Shown one piece after another: positions 55,969 to 64,000 of a stretch of 64,000 nt of DNA. Made by a program: the position numbers and the translations under genes. The stretch's first letter is position 1. The number at the start of each line of letters is the position of its first letter. Source of the stretch: Desulfopila sp. IMCC35008 (GTDB lineage: Bacteria > Desulfobacterota > Desulfobulbia > Desulfobulbales > Desulfocapsaceae); the NCBI RefSeq assembly GCF_010646885.2, contig NZ_CP050700.1, positions 5,090,001-5,154,000 of the forward strand. Direction: 5' to 3'. The notes below the pieces were generated by a model. That model saw only the letters and a list, made by a program, of their open reading frames with translations. It was not told the DNA's origin and ran no database searches.

Positions 55969-56156
55969 TTTGAATCGGGCACCGCTTTAACTAGCTCCTG
56001 TCCTAAAACTACCCTTCTGCCCAATCTCAGCGTTCCGGCAAAATTAGTTATCCTCCGAATATCGTACATATGCGTGCGGTAATTAATGAAGCCACGCCTC
56101 GATATAGAACAGAATGCTGCGTTTTTGGATGGGAACTAACTAATGCTTGATTCAGA
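55969..56156. other. Intergenic region
   Basis: No gene, repeat or clear terminator is visible between the hairpin and the Nif11 peptide gene. Confidence 0.4.
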
Positions 56157-56378
56157 CTAAAACCACCAGATCATTCTCTTGGACGGATTCCCGAACGATT
56201 CGAATGAATCGCCCGATTCACGGAGTACATCTTCAAGTTCATCCGAACTGAAGTCGTGACCGTCTTCATTTGCTGTGGCAACAAACTCATCCATACCTTT
56301 TATGGCATCATACTTCATCCGAAGTGTTTCATTAGAACCACCGGCAATAAGAAAATCCTCTACATTTTTTTTCGACAT
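56157..56378 (-). CDS. Nif11-family precursor peptide (possible RiPP precursor)
   Basis: The ATG at 56378 follows AAGGTGA; the product is 73 residues. The leader part SKKNVEDFLIAGGSN and LRMKYDAIKGMDEFVATANE followed by GHDFSSDELEDVL is the Nif11 pattern (alpha-helical leader with a conserved Gly-x-x-F/I-S-x-E-L block). The tail after about 55, SGDSFESFGNPSKRMIWWF, would be the core peptide; it has Ser residues and an aromatic end but no Cys. No modification enzyme is visible in the window. Confidence 0.75.
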   Translation of the reverse strand: MSKKNVEDFLIAGGSNETLRMKYDAIKGMDEFVATANEDGHDFSSDELEDVLRESGDSFESFGNPSKRMIWWF

Positions 56379-56767
56379 GATATTCACCTTATCTGTTATT
56401 TCGTCCCTGTGGAACCAGTCCGTAATTTAATAACTAAAGAGCAACAGCCATGCCAGACCACACGTTCAACTAAAAAAAGCTATACAATCAATATTTTATT
56501 AGCATAGCCACTTGATAATATGTCGCAGTTGGAGTGCCTAGCGCCTTTTCACGCTCGACAATTTTGTTATCTCCCTACACTTATGTCGTGTCGGTAGCAA
56601 TTTAGAACCAACTCAGGCATTGAAAAATGATCCCTGTCCATTATTGTACTAAGCACTTCAGTTTGGTGTTGTCAGATTATAAATGAGATGAAAACAGTCG
56701 TTATTTATTTGGATTCACCACAATTTCTGCTATGCTTAGCCTGAAATTAACGACCCACGGAGCTGTA
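56379..56767. other. Intergenic region between the Nif11 peptide and the TSUP gene
   Basis: The two genes diverge from here, so both promoters should be inside. No repeat or gene is visible. CGGAGCTGTA before 56768 is the ribosome site for the TSUP gene. Confidence 0.45.
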
Positions 56768-57532
56768 ATGGAATCCATACACCTGTCTTTCGAGTTACTC
56801 GCCTTTCTTTTTGGCACCGCCACTGTTGCCGCCTTTCTCGACACCCTGGCGGGAGGGGGCGGTCTTCTCTCCCTACCCGCCCTTATCTTAAGCGGCATCC
56901 CCCCTCTCTTTGCGCTCGGCACCAACAAATTGCAGGGAAGCATGGGCACCGCTACGGCGACGTTTATGATGCTGCGCAAAAGAAGGGTTCGCTGGGAGGA
57001 TGTAAAAATACTTATGCTGGCCGCGTTTATCGGCTCCACACTGGGGACATGTGCGGTGCAGTTTATCGATACAGCCATGTTGACCTTTATTATCCCAGGC
57101 GTGCTGGTTGTTATCGCTGTCTACTTCCTCTTCTCACCATTACCATCGGAAACAGCAACAGAACCGAAACTTCCCCTGTCCTTATACCGAAACCTGGTTG
57201 TCCCGGTAATAGGCTGGTACGACGGCATGTTCGGACCTGGCACCGGTTCTTTTTTCGCCCTCGCCGGGGTTTCCTTGCGGGGACAGGGTTTGATTCACTC
57301 CACTGCAGTCGCCAAGACCCTTAATTTCTCAACGAATATCTCGTCATTGCTCGTTTTTCTCGTCGCCGGAAAGGTCGTCTGGACTGCAGGGATCCTCATG
57401 ATGGCCGGTCAGGCGCTTGGTGCCTGGGCCGGTTCTCACTGCCTTTTCATGATCAACCCCAAATTCCTGCGCATACTGATTGTAGTGATGTGTTTAGGTA
57501 TGTTGGTGAAATTCTTTTTCACCCTTTACTGA
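56768..57532 (+). CDS. TSUP-family (TauE/SafE) sulfite/organic-anion exporter
   Basis: From ATG 56768 the product is 254 residues with about eight membrane segments. It has the two family repeats: DTLAGGGGLLSLPALILSG with GTNKLQGSMGTATATF, and GWYDGMFGPGTGSFFALAGV with AKTLNFSTNISSLLVF. Family members move sulfite, sulfoacetate or related anions. Sulfite export would suit a cysteate sulfo-lyase pathway encoded 6 kb upstream, but this is not proven. The 3' end overlaps the convergent HD-GYP gene by 39 bases. Confidence 0.9.
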   Translation: MESIHLSFELLAFLFGTATVAAFLDTLAGGGGLLSLPALILSGIPPLFALGTNKLQGSMGTATATFMMLRKRRVRWEDVKILMLAAFIGSTLGTCAVQFIDTAMLTFIIPGVLVVIAVYFLFSPLPSETATEPKLPLSLYRNLVVPVIGWYDGMFGPGTGSFFALAGVSLRGQGLIHSTAVAKTLNFSTNISSLLVFLVAGKVVWTAGILMMAGQALGAWAGSHCLFMINPKFLRILIVVMCLGMLVKFFFTLY

Positions 57533-59251
57533 AGCACTCTGTGCCCGAGACCGCATTGCCATCATTTCAACCGCGTCAGACGTGCCAGCCGGGAACGAGG
57601 TAAGCACCTGATAAAACGACTCCTGGACATTCACAAAACCATCAACAAGCATCGGGTCCAGCATGGTACCACTGCAACTGATGATATAATCCACGGCCCT
57701 CCGGTGCACGTCTCTGCCTGGCTCTTGCCCTGAGCCGACAGTTCTTTCTTCATAATAGTCGGCAAGCGCCATGATCCTTGCTGCCAAAGGTATTTCCCGG
57801 CCTGCCAATCCATAGGGATAACCCTTGCTGTCCCATCTTTCATGGTGGAAATAGGCAATATGCTTGGCCATAGGCAGAAAGCCACCGCCTCCACCTTCTG
57901 CTGCCATCTCTTTAATCACATCTCCACCGATCAGGGTATGCCTCCTGATATAATCCTTCTCATACTCTTCCAACGGTGCATCCCCTGCCATGTATTCGTC
58001 GGGTATTGCAACCTTGCCAATATCATGAAGGATGGATGCATGATATATGTCCTCGATGTAATTGGAGGTCATCACTTCACCCAACTCCTCATATCCGGAT
58101 AATTCCATGGCAAGAAGCTTGCAATACTCCCGAATACGCTCCAGATGATTGGCCGGCGTCAGGTCCTTAAACTCAGAAAGTTTTGCCAGCACCAGAATTG
58201 CAGACACCTCTGTCTTTTTCTTTATCTCAAGGGATTCTTTCAGCTTTTCCTCCATCTCCTTCCGTATCGTAAGGTCCCTTATAATCAACAGTATCCCCAC
58301 CACCTCATCCCGGCGCTCCAGGAGACTTCCGTTAATTTCCACATCCAGAAGTGTCCCGCTTTTATTGTAGAGGGAAAAACGACCAGCAGAGACCGGTATG
58401 CCGCGGCTACTGATTGCCAGGAAAATCTCCTTAAGTCCTTTGTGCTCCTCTTCTGGCGAGATATCAAAAAAGGACGCACCTGCCAGGTTCCTGCCTGCAC
58501 AAAACTGTTCATTAAAGGCAATGTTGGACTGAACAATCAACCCACCAGGATTAACAACCACAACCCCATCAGCTATCTGGTCAAACAATAAGCGGTATCT
58601 CTCCTCCATTATCTCTTGTTCCATTGACCGTTTTTCCACTTCCAGCTCAAGGCCCTTTACTCGCTGTGAGAGTTCATCCGCCTCGCTTCGCTCTTCCTCC
58701 CGCAGCCGGTATTCACTTCTCCGCGCAGCGGTATCAGCCCAACTCTGGGTGGCAATGATGAGCACAAAACAAATAATGAAAAATAGATTACTGAACAACT
58801 CGACTGAATAAAGAGGAGAAGATGGCAGCCCAAGCCGTATGGTACTAAAGTAGCAGACAATCAGAATCAGGCCACAAACAAGGGTCTGTATCATGGTCAG
58901 GGGTGCCAGCGTCACATACAAGGTTACAGATATAATCAAGCCGACATAATAGGGAGAGCTGGTACCGCCCATCCTGAAGATCATGACCATTATGACTACC
59001 ATAACAACCAGGTAGCCGCAAAAACCTATTACAAAGGAATAGTTACTTTTAATGTCGTGGTAATTTGCTGCATAAAGGGCAATACCAAACAAGGCAGCCC
59101 CAAGCCGGTAGATGAAAAACTCACTGAACAACTCAGGGACTATGAGGTAATCGAGAAAGGCAAACAAGAGCATAAGCAAACCACCGCCAAGAACGATATA
59201 GTTCACCCTGCGATGGTGTAATGCCCTCACTTCCTGCTGATAGCTTTCCAT
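57494..59251 (-). CDS. Membrane HD-GYP protein with PAS domain (second of a pair)
   Basis: 585 residues from ATG 59251, three bases after the stop of the previous gene. About six membrane segments fill residues 15-175; a coiled coil and a PAS domain (YRLLFDQIADGVVVVNPGG) follow; the HD-GYP domain has ILHDIGKVAIPDEY, AYFHHERWDSKGYPYGL and ARIMALADYYEERT. The last block departs from the usual DVYDALTS..PYK, and no RPYK segment follows, so c-di-GMP hydrolysis may be weakened. The ATG at 59305 lies within the preceding gene and is unlikely. Confidence 0.85.
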   Translation of the reverse strand: MESYQQEVRALHHRRVNYIVLGGGLLMLLFAFLDYLIVPELFSEFFIYRLGAALFGIALYAANYHDIKSNYSFVIGFCGYLVVMVVIMVMIFRMGGTSSPYYVGLIISVTLYVTLAPLTMIQTLVCGLILIVCYFSTIRLGLPSSPLYSVELFSNLFFIICFVLIIATQSWADTAARRSEYRLREEERSEADELSQRVKGLELEVEKRSMEQEIMEERYRLLFDQIADGVVVVNPGGLIVQSNIAFNEQFCAGRNLAGASFFDISPEEEHKGLKEIFLAISSRGIPVSAGRFSLYNKSGTLLDVEINGSLLERRDEVVGILLIIRDLTIRKEMEEKLKESLEIKKKTEVSAILVLAKLSEFKDLTPANHLERIREYCKLLAMELSGYEELGEVMTSNYIEDIYHASILHDIGKVAIPDEYMAGDAPLEEYEKDYIRRHTLIGGDVIKEMAAEGGGGGFLPMAKHIAYFHHERWDSKGYPYGLAGREIPLAARIMALADYYEERTVGSGQEPGRDVHRRAVDYIISCSGTMLDPMLVDGFVNVQESFYQVLTSFPAGTSDAVEMMAMRSRAQSASVKGEKEFHQHT

Positions 59252-59256
59252 GGTGT

Positions 59257-61002
59257 TTACGGTGGAGTTCTCTTTGATTCCTGAAGCAGGAACTGCATCC
59301 TGCATTCCTTGAACTCTGCTTCCCTGCGAACAAAAGCATCGACAATATTCGGGTCAAACTGTCCCGCGCTCTCCTTTGTTATCAACCCCCGTGCCTCATC
59401 ATGACTATATGCAGCTTTGTAAACGCGGGTTGACGTCAAGGCATCGTACACATCGGCCAATGATACAATTCTTGCTGCCAGCGGAATAGCTGTTCCGACA
59501 AGTCCGTCCGGATAGCCATTTCCATCCCACCGCTCATGGTGATGACACGCTATATCCCTGGCAAGAAGAAGGAAGGTCACCTCGTTGTCATTATCTTCGG
59601 CACCTGCCAGGATGTCACTGCCGTAACGGCAATGAGCCTTCATGATATCGAATTCTTCCCTGGTAAGCCGCCCCGGTTTGAGCAAAATTGAGTCCGGGAT
59701 GCCTACTTTGCCAATATCGTGAAGTACTGACGAGCGAAAGATATCCTCGACAAATTGCTCATCAATCTCGCGTTCATAACCGGGCTGACTTGCAAGATCT
59801 TCAACAACCAGGCGCGTATAGTCGCGAATCCTGTTGAGGTGGGCTCCGGTATCGTCATCCCGGCATTCCGCAAGCTTGGCAAGTCCGAAGATGGCAGCCT
59901 GTCTGGAAGTATCAAGCAGTCTTTCCGAATCAAGAAGCATCCTTTCCACTTGTTTTGTCGATGATATATCCCGGATCACAAACTGGTAAAAAAAACCGCT
60001 CTCCAAAGCAACCCGGCTGGCACTCAGCTCTGCCTCAATTATTTTCTCTGAAATGTTTTTTAGCTGCAGTTGTACCCCTCGAACCTGTCCCCCCTCATGC
60101 AGATCGGCTATGACATTCGCAATAAATTCTCTTCCCCCTTGTTTTACCCTTATGAAATCAGCCAGAAAACTACCCTGAAGCTCTGCCGGTTCAAGTCCCA
60201 GAAGGACAACACTGTGACTATTTATCTTCTTTATCCGTCCACGAGTATCGATAAGCACCACAAGATCGAGAATACTGTCGTAAAGATCCCGGTACTTCAA
60301 ATCAGACTCTTCAAGCTCTTCAAGTCTCTGCTGAACCAACCCCTCCAAATCCCCCCGGTAGTCCGTTAATTTTGCCCTGATACCCTGCAAATTCCTCGTC
60401 GTACCAAGAGACTTGAGCAGCGTCTGCAAATCGTCATAACTCTGCACGGCCGTCACTCCCACCAGGGCCAGGAAAAAAAACGAATTGTTCATCATGGCTA
60501 CAAGATGGGCCCTTTCAACATCAGCCGTACCGACCAGAACGGTCAACACATAGATGAGGTACATAGATCCGCCAACAGCCAGGACCTGTGTCACGCGCAA
60601 CGGAAGTACCGAGAGTGCCCCTGCGATCATAAGTAGAATACCTACATAGTACCCGGAATAGAACCCGCCCAATTGCACCGTCATCAGAGAAATTGTAAAA
60701 CCACCGAGAGCCATGGCGGTATAGATGAAATGCGGCGCATATTGTTTAAAAGAGGGAATTGCCAGTAGATTAATAAAACAGACAAGAGTCACTACATAGG
60801 CCGACCGGAACATCAGGAAAAGCCGAAAATTTTCTTTGCAACAGACCGCGTCAAGAAAGGAGAAAAGTGAAAAGAACACCACCGCAAGCCAAAGGCAGAT
60901 CAACGTCCTCTGGTAAAACAGGTTCCGAATTTCATCCGCAAACTCCCGGGTCCTTGCGAGCTGTGCAATGGGCATTGTTTCACTCTTTGACGGCCACGGC
61001 AA
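59257..61002 (-). CDS. Membrane HD-GYP phosphodiesterase with PAS domain (first of a pair)
   Basis: The 581-residue protein has about six membrane segments (25-195), a coiled coil, a PAS domain (LYDSILDLVVLIDTRGRI) and a canonical HD-GYP domain: SVLHDIGKVGIPDSIL, CHHHERWDGNGYPDGLVG and ARIVSLADVYDALTSTRVYK. All metal ligands expected for c-di-GMP phosphodiesterase are present. The gene overlaps the upstream methyltransferase gene by 23 bases and abuts the second HD-GYP gene. Confidence 0.92.
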   Translation of the reverse strand: MPWPSKSETMPIAQLARTREFADEIRNLFYQRTLICLWLAVVFFSLFSFLDAVCCKENFRLFLMFRSAYVVTLVCFINLLAIPSFKQYAPHFIYTAMALGGFTISLMTVQLGGFYSGYYVGILLMIAGALSVLPLRVTQVLAVGGSMYLIYVLTVLVGTADVERAHLVAMMNNSFFFLALVGVTAVQSYDDLQTLLKSLGTTRNLQGIRAKLTDYRGDLEGLVQQRLEELEESDLKYRDLYDSILDLVVLIDTRGRIKKINSHSVVLLGLEPAELQGSFLADFIRVKQGGREFIANVIADLHEGGQVRGVQLQLKNISEKIIEAELSASRVALESGFFYQFVIRDISSTKQVERMLLDSERLLDTSRQAAIFGLAKLAECRDDDTGAHLNRIRDYTRLVVEDLASQPGYEREIDEQFVEDIFRSSVLHDIGKVGIPDSILLKPGRLTREEFDIMKAHCRYGSDILAGAEDNDNEVTFLLLARDIACHHHERWDGNGYPDGLVGTAIPLAARIVSLADVYDALTSTRVYKAAYSHDEARGLITKESAGQFDPNIVDAFVRREAEFKECRMQFLLQESKRTPP

Positions 61003-62485
61003 ACAGGTTAACTCCCGCCTTTTCAGAAATCACCTTGATATCCAAGCCAAAATGAGTCGGCTCAAACAGCTCCTTGAGTTCATCCTCCGTCCGGTAGATT
61101 AATTCCCACTTAAGTAATTTATCGAGGAAGAGAGAGTCGGGATAGGGGGTAAAATTACCGAGCAGCAAGGTCCCCCCCGGCTTCAGGTGCTTATAGCATT
61201 GATTCACAAGTGCCCTGAAGAGTCTGGTATCCAGATAATCGCAAAGCCCGGCCGAATAGATGACATCCATCTCCCCCAGTTGATGGGAGACCCTTCCAAG
61301 GGACCACTTTATAACATTTTCACTCATCAGCCGGATGGATGCCCTGTGAGGGAAAATATTGACATACTGGTTGGTGTACTGCAATGCTTCCGCATCGATA
61401 TCTACGCAAAGCGCCTCCACAGACTCGCTGTGATCACACTCTCCTAAAAAATCAAACAGTTCCCTGTTGGGGCCACAGGCAAGGTTCATGATTCGGGTTT
61501 CAGCACCCCTTGCGTGGAGCTCATCACTAATCAGTGAAAGTTGTGTTTTTAGCAATTCACGCCTGCCATGGATGGCCAGGGAGCCAGGACGTTGCAGACA
61601 AAAGATATCGATAAGCTCTCCCAGCCGCCCCTCCCCTTTCGGTTCGTTGGCATAGATATGCTCCATCATCAGGAAATCACCGGCATACCCCTTGGGCTTA
61701 AAATATGCTCTTTCTGCAAACCGGCTCCGCATGAGATACGGGTACAGCTCCTTGAAAACATACCCCCACATGACTTCTTCGTAGCCGGTTCCGCTCATGG
61801 CCTTCTGAAAGTCAACAAGAGAACTGTTCAGCTCGACGACAACCTCTATGCAGCGGCTTTCAAGTTTTTCGTCGGTAACCCCTCCCGCTTCATTTTTTTG
61901 TAACTGATGTGAAAGATCAAATAACTCAGCCTTAAAACCCTCCAGCAAGCTGCTGATATGATGAAAACCTTCGGAATGCAACAGGGATGGCGGCAGAGGC
62001 TTCGACTCACTATAGCTCCCGGAACGTCGGGTTGACAGTGAGTCTGCATAGCTGCTCACCGGTTCACGTTCGCCAGCAATACGCCGGAACTTACGACAAA
62101 TCTTACAGGTTATAAAAACCACAAAGTCCATGTAGAGATCGGGGTTTTCAGAGCGCATAGCAGACATTGTAGCATCGTTGAAAATGCCAACTTCAACCTC
62201 TCCGTTCGCCTGTATATCCCTCACCCGTGTTTCACCATCGAAAAAACCGATCTCACCAAAGAACTCCCCTTCACCGATAAGCGCAACGGTAATTCTGGTA
62301 TCATTCTGGTCCATGTAACTCACTTCGACAGTACCGTGCAGTACATAATAAAAAGCCAGGGGGTCCTCTGAGGGAGAAAGGATTCTGTCACCTGCAGCAA
62401 AAGAGCAGGGATTACTGTACGGAATGGCTTGATCCAATAACTGCTGTTGTGCTTCACTTTTTAACTGTAAAAAACCTTCTGTCAT
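60980..62485 (-). CDS. Cyclic nucleotide-binding domain fused to class I methyltransferase
   Basis: 501 residues from ATG 62485. Residues about 10-130 form a cNMP-binding domain (GEGEFFGEIGFFDGETRVRD is the cAMP-pocket segment). A linker and helical middle follow, then a methyltransferase domain near 300-480 with RIMNLACGPNRELFDFLGEC as motif I and LKPGGTLLLGNF. Proteins of this layout have been labelled as hydroxy-fatty-acid methyl ester synthases, but no experiment links this one to that reaction. It heads an operon with two HD-GYP genes. An ATG at 62542 is less likely. Confidence 0.82.
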   Translation of the reverse strand: MTEGFLQLKSEAQQQLLDQAIPYSNPCSFAAGDRILSPSEDPLAFYYVLHGTVEVSYMDQNDTRITVALIGEGEFFGEIGFFDGETRVRDIQANGEVEVGIFNDATMSAMRSENPDLYMDFVVFITCKICRKFRRIAGEREPVSSYADSLSTRRSGSYSESKPLPPSLLHSEGFHHISSLLEGFKAELFDLSHQLQKNEAGGVTDEKLESRCIEVVVELNSSLVDFQKAMSGTGYEEVMWGYVFKELYPYLMRSRFAERAYFKPKGYAGDFLMMEHIYANEPKGEGRLGELIDIFCLQRPGSLAIHGRRELLKTQLSLISDELHARGAETRIMNLACGPNRELFDFLGECDHSESVEALCVDIDAEALQYTNQYVNIFPHRASIRLMSENVIKWSLGRVSHQLGEMDVIYSAGLCDYLDTRLFRALVNQCYKHLKPGGTLLLGNFTPYPDSLFLDKLLKWELIYRTEDELKELFEPTHFGLDIKVISEKAGVNLFAVAVKE

Positions 62486-62632
62486 GGCACTCACCAATAA
62501 GGACGTCAAATTGATAAAAAAAGTAGGGCAGCAGATTTTCACGATTGGCCAGGAGAGCCGACTTGCTCTATGTGAAGTGCAACTTCTATTCAGTGCTCTA
62601 AACGACCTTCTTTTTCACGAAACAGATGATAC

Positions 62633-63892
62633 CTACCAGCTAAAGACCGCACCAACATTTACGGCGTGGGCTCCACCATCCTCAAACCTGCCTTCGATCC
62701 CCGGTAGCCCGGCAACAGGCTCCCCGGTTACTGTTTTAGAAGTCGTATAATAGAACATGTAAGAGACACCTATTTTGACTCGATCCGAAACTGCATAACG
62801 GACTCCGGCTGAATACATATAGCCGTCGGAGTCGGGTAATTCAAAACCAAGGGTCTCTTCCCTAACCGGAGTTTCATCTATGGCAAAACCAAAAGTTGCC
62901 TGCCACACGGCATTGATCTCCCAGGTAAGTCCGAAACGAAAGGCATCACTGTCACTCCAGTCCTTTACAAGAGGGCGGTCAAAGGCGTCAAACGGTGTTC
63001 CGAGAAAGGATTGATCGTATTGAAAATCAAACGATTCAACAGCGGACCAAAACGTACGATTCCAGGTAATTTCGAATGTCAGGTTCTCCCAGGCATACGA
63101 CGTGGCCAGGCTGAAGACCGCCGGTAAAGGTACATCAAGGTAGCCAGGCCCGGAATAACCCATTACTGTTGTCCCGTCTACCGCAGCATTCAAAACAGCA
63201 TCACCCTCCAATCCCAGATCCACTTCGGAACGATATGTTGCGCTGAGCCGCCAGGGCGGTGACGGTGAATAGGTCGCCGCCAGGTTGTATCCCAAGCAAA
63301 AATCATCCCCTTCAAGCTCACGGCTCAGGCCGGGCACACCGTTTACGACCTCTCCCTCGCTGTAAATCAGTCGCCCCCCCCCTCCAACACTGAACAGGGG
63401 AGACACGGCATACGAAAAAGAAGGATTTGCCTCTATCACATCAAGTGAAAACTTCCGGGCTGTTGCTGCGGGGTAGGGTTGAGACCATTGCTTTGCCAGG
63501 CCATAGGGATAGGTAAGAGAGAACCCGAACCGTACCCTGCTATACTTTTTTGAGACCAGGTGTAACTGTGGCAGATAAAACATCTCTGAATCGGAACTGC
63601 CATCCATCATGGCCGTACGATTATCTGTATAGCTGATAGAGGGCAGATGGAGCATGGTCAGACTTGTCTCCATCTGCCATAACTCATCAAGAAAGCTCAT
63701 ATTAGCCGGATTATAATATGATGCCTCAGGTCCCGGGGTATTGGCCACCGTGGCCCCTGCAATACCGACGGCCCGCAACGACTGATTTGGAATCTGGTAG
63801 CCCGCTGCCCTGCCATGAGACGGAAACACCAAGGAGAGAAAAAACACTGAAAAAAGAATTTTCACATCAACATTTTGATCAAATCTATCCAT
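62633..63892 (-). CDS. FadL/OmpP1/TodX-family outer-membrane porin
   Basis: The 419-residue protein has a signal peptide of about 29 residues (cut near GRAAG) and then the family N-terminus YQIPNQSLRAVGIAGATVAN with PGPEASYYNPANMSFL, the plug segment that enters the barrel. The rest is a run of amphipathic strands ending in aromatic Trp (AVFSW). It lets hydrophobic compounds such as long-chain fatty acids cross the outer membrane. It is 147 bases upstream of the methyltransferase-HD-GYP operon on the same strand. Confidence 0.92.
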   Translation of the reverse strand: MDRFDQNVDVKILFSVFFLSLVFPSHGRAAGYQIPNQSLRAVGIAGATVANTPGPEASYYNPANMSFLDELWQMETSLTMLHLPSISYTDNRTAMMDGSSDSEMFYLPQLHLVSKKYSRVRFGFSLTYPYGLAKQWSQPYPAATARKFSLDVIEANPSFSYAVSPLFSVGGGGRLIYSEGEVVNGVPGLSRELEGDDFCLGYNLAATYSPSPPWRLSATYRSEVDLGLEGDAVLNAAVDGTTVMGYSGPGYLDVPLPAVFSLATSYAWENLTFEITWNRTFWSAVESFDFQYDQSFLGTPFDAFDRPLVKDWSDSDAFRFGLTWEINAVWQATFGFAIDETPVREETLGFELPDSDGYMYSAGVRYAVSDRVKIGVSYMFYYTTSKTVTGEPVAGLPGIEGRFEDGGAHAVNVGAVFSW

Positions 63893-64000
63893 AACAGCGA
63901 TCCCTTCGTTAAGGTTTGCAGTTTCAACAGATTTTTCAAATAACAGCTATATAATCAGGTTATCAATTTTATTATGCGTCAGGAATTATGAATTAACAAG
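63893..64000. other. Upstream region of the FadL gene
   Basis: The window ends in AT-rich, apparently non-coding sequence that should hold the porin promoter. Confidence 0.4.

Overview
Organism: the sequence looks like a chromosome of an anaerobic Gram-negative bacterium, most likely a sulfate-reducing Desulfobacterota (Desulfobulbales-like). This is inferred from the gene mix: a TRAP transporter, a molybdenum hydroxylase with YqeB/YqeC, a NifX-like protein, tandem HD-GYP proteins, a GEMM-I c-di-GMP riboswitch, a FadL porin and IS families common in that group. No single marker fixes the species. | Layout: (1) 1-1.3 kb, 3' end of a 23S rRNA, a 5S rRNA and a terminator. (2) 1.3-7.3 kb, mostly minus-strand genes: a phosphoethanolamine-transferase-like gene broken by an in-frame stop, two methyltransferases, an SRPBCC protein, and an L-2-amino-thiazoline-4-carboxylate hydrolase-family gene behind a c-di-GMP riboswitch. 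(3) 7.5-38.1 kb, an Rhs polymorphic-toxin island bounded by tyrosine-recombinase remnants and an inverted 0.2-kb repeat. (4) 38.5-39.4 kb, small cysteine-rich and NifX-like proteins. (5) 39.8-46.2 kb, a three-subunit xanthine-dehydrogenase-type enzyme with selenium-cofactor genes yqeC/yqeB and a convergent NCS2 purine permease. (6) 46.3-55.8 kb, an IS200 element, a small zinc-ribbon protein, a PLP decarboxylase divergent from ridA, a D-cysteine desulfhydrase/cysteate lyase-like enzyme, a TRAP transporter, an unrecognised 409-residue protein and a GntR regulator. (7) 55.8-64 kb, a Nif11-type precursor peptide, a TSUP exporter, an operon of a cNMP-binding methyltransferase plus two HD-GYP proteins, and a FadL-family porin. 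| Rhs island: one full-length, Sec-signal-bearing Rhs gene (20520-25619) is surrounded by ten orphan tip cassettes. Each cassette is a 3' piece of the Rhs core (starting at the same nucleotide, AACGGCCTATTATCG), a different toxin tip, an immunity gene and usually a hairpin. Four cassettes lie left of the gene on the minus strand and six lie right on the plus strand, so both sets face outward. Two cassettes (C2, C3) recur as an exact inverted copy (C7, C6), giving 3.39-kb arms whose inner edge coincides with a cassette junction. Recombination of the Rhs core with a left cassette would invert the Rhs body and exchange its tip; recombination with a right cassette would delete what lies between. 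Four IS elements have hit the island, and element ends, target duplications and the ancestral toxin can be read for several of them. | Catabolic regions: XDH subunits, YqeC/YqeB and the permease form a probable selenium-dependent purine (or related heterocycle) hydroxylase module. The ridA/DcyD-like/TRAP/GntR cluster and the divergent decarboxylase share a perfect 12-bp palindrome at both promoters and look like one amino-acid or sulfonate utilisation regulon.
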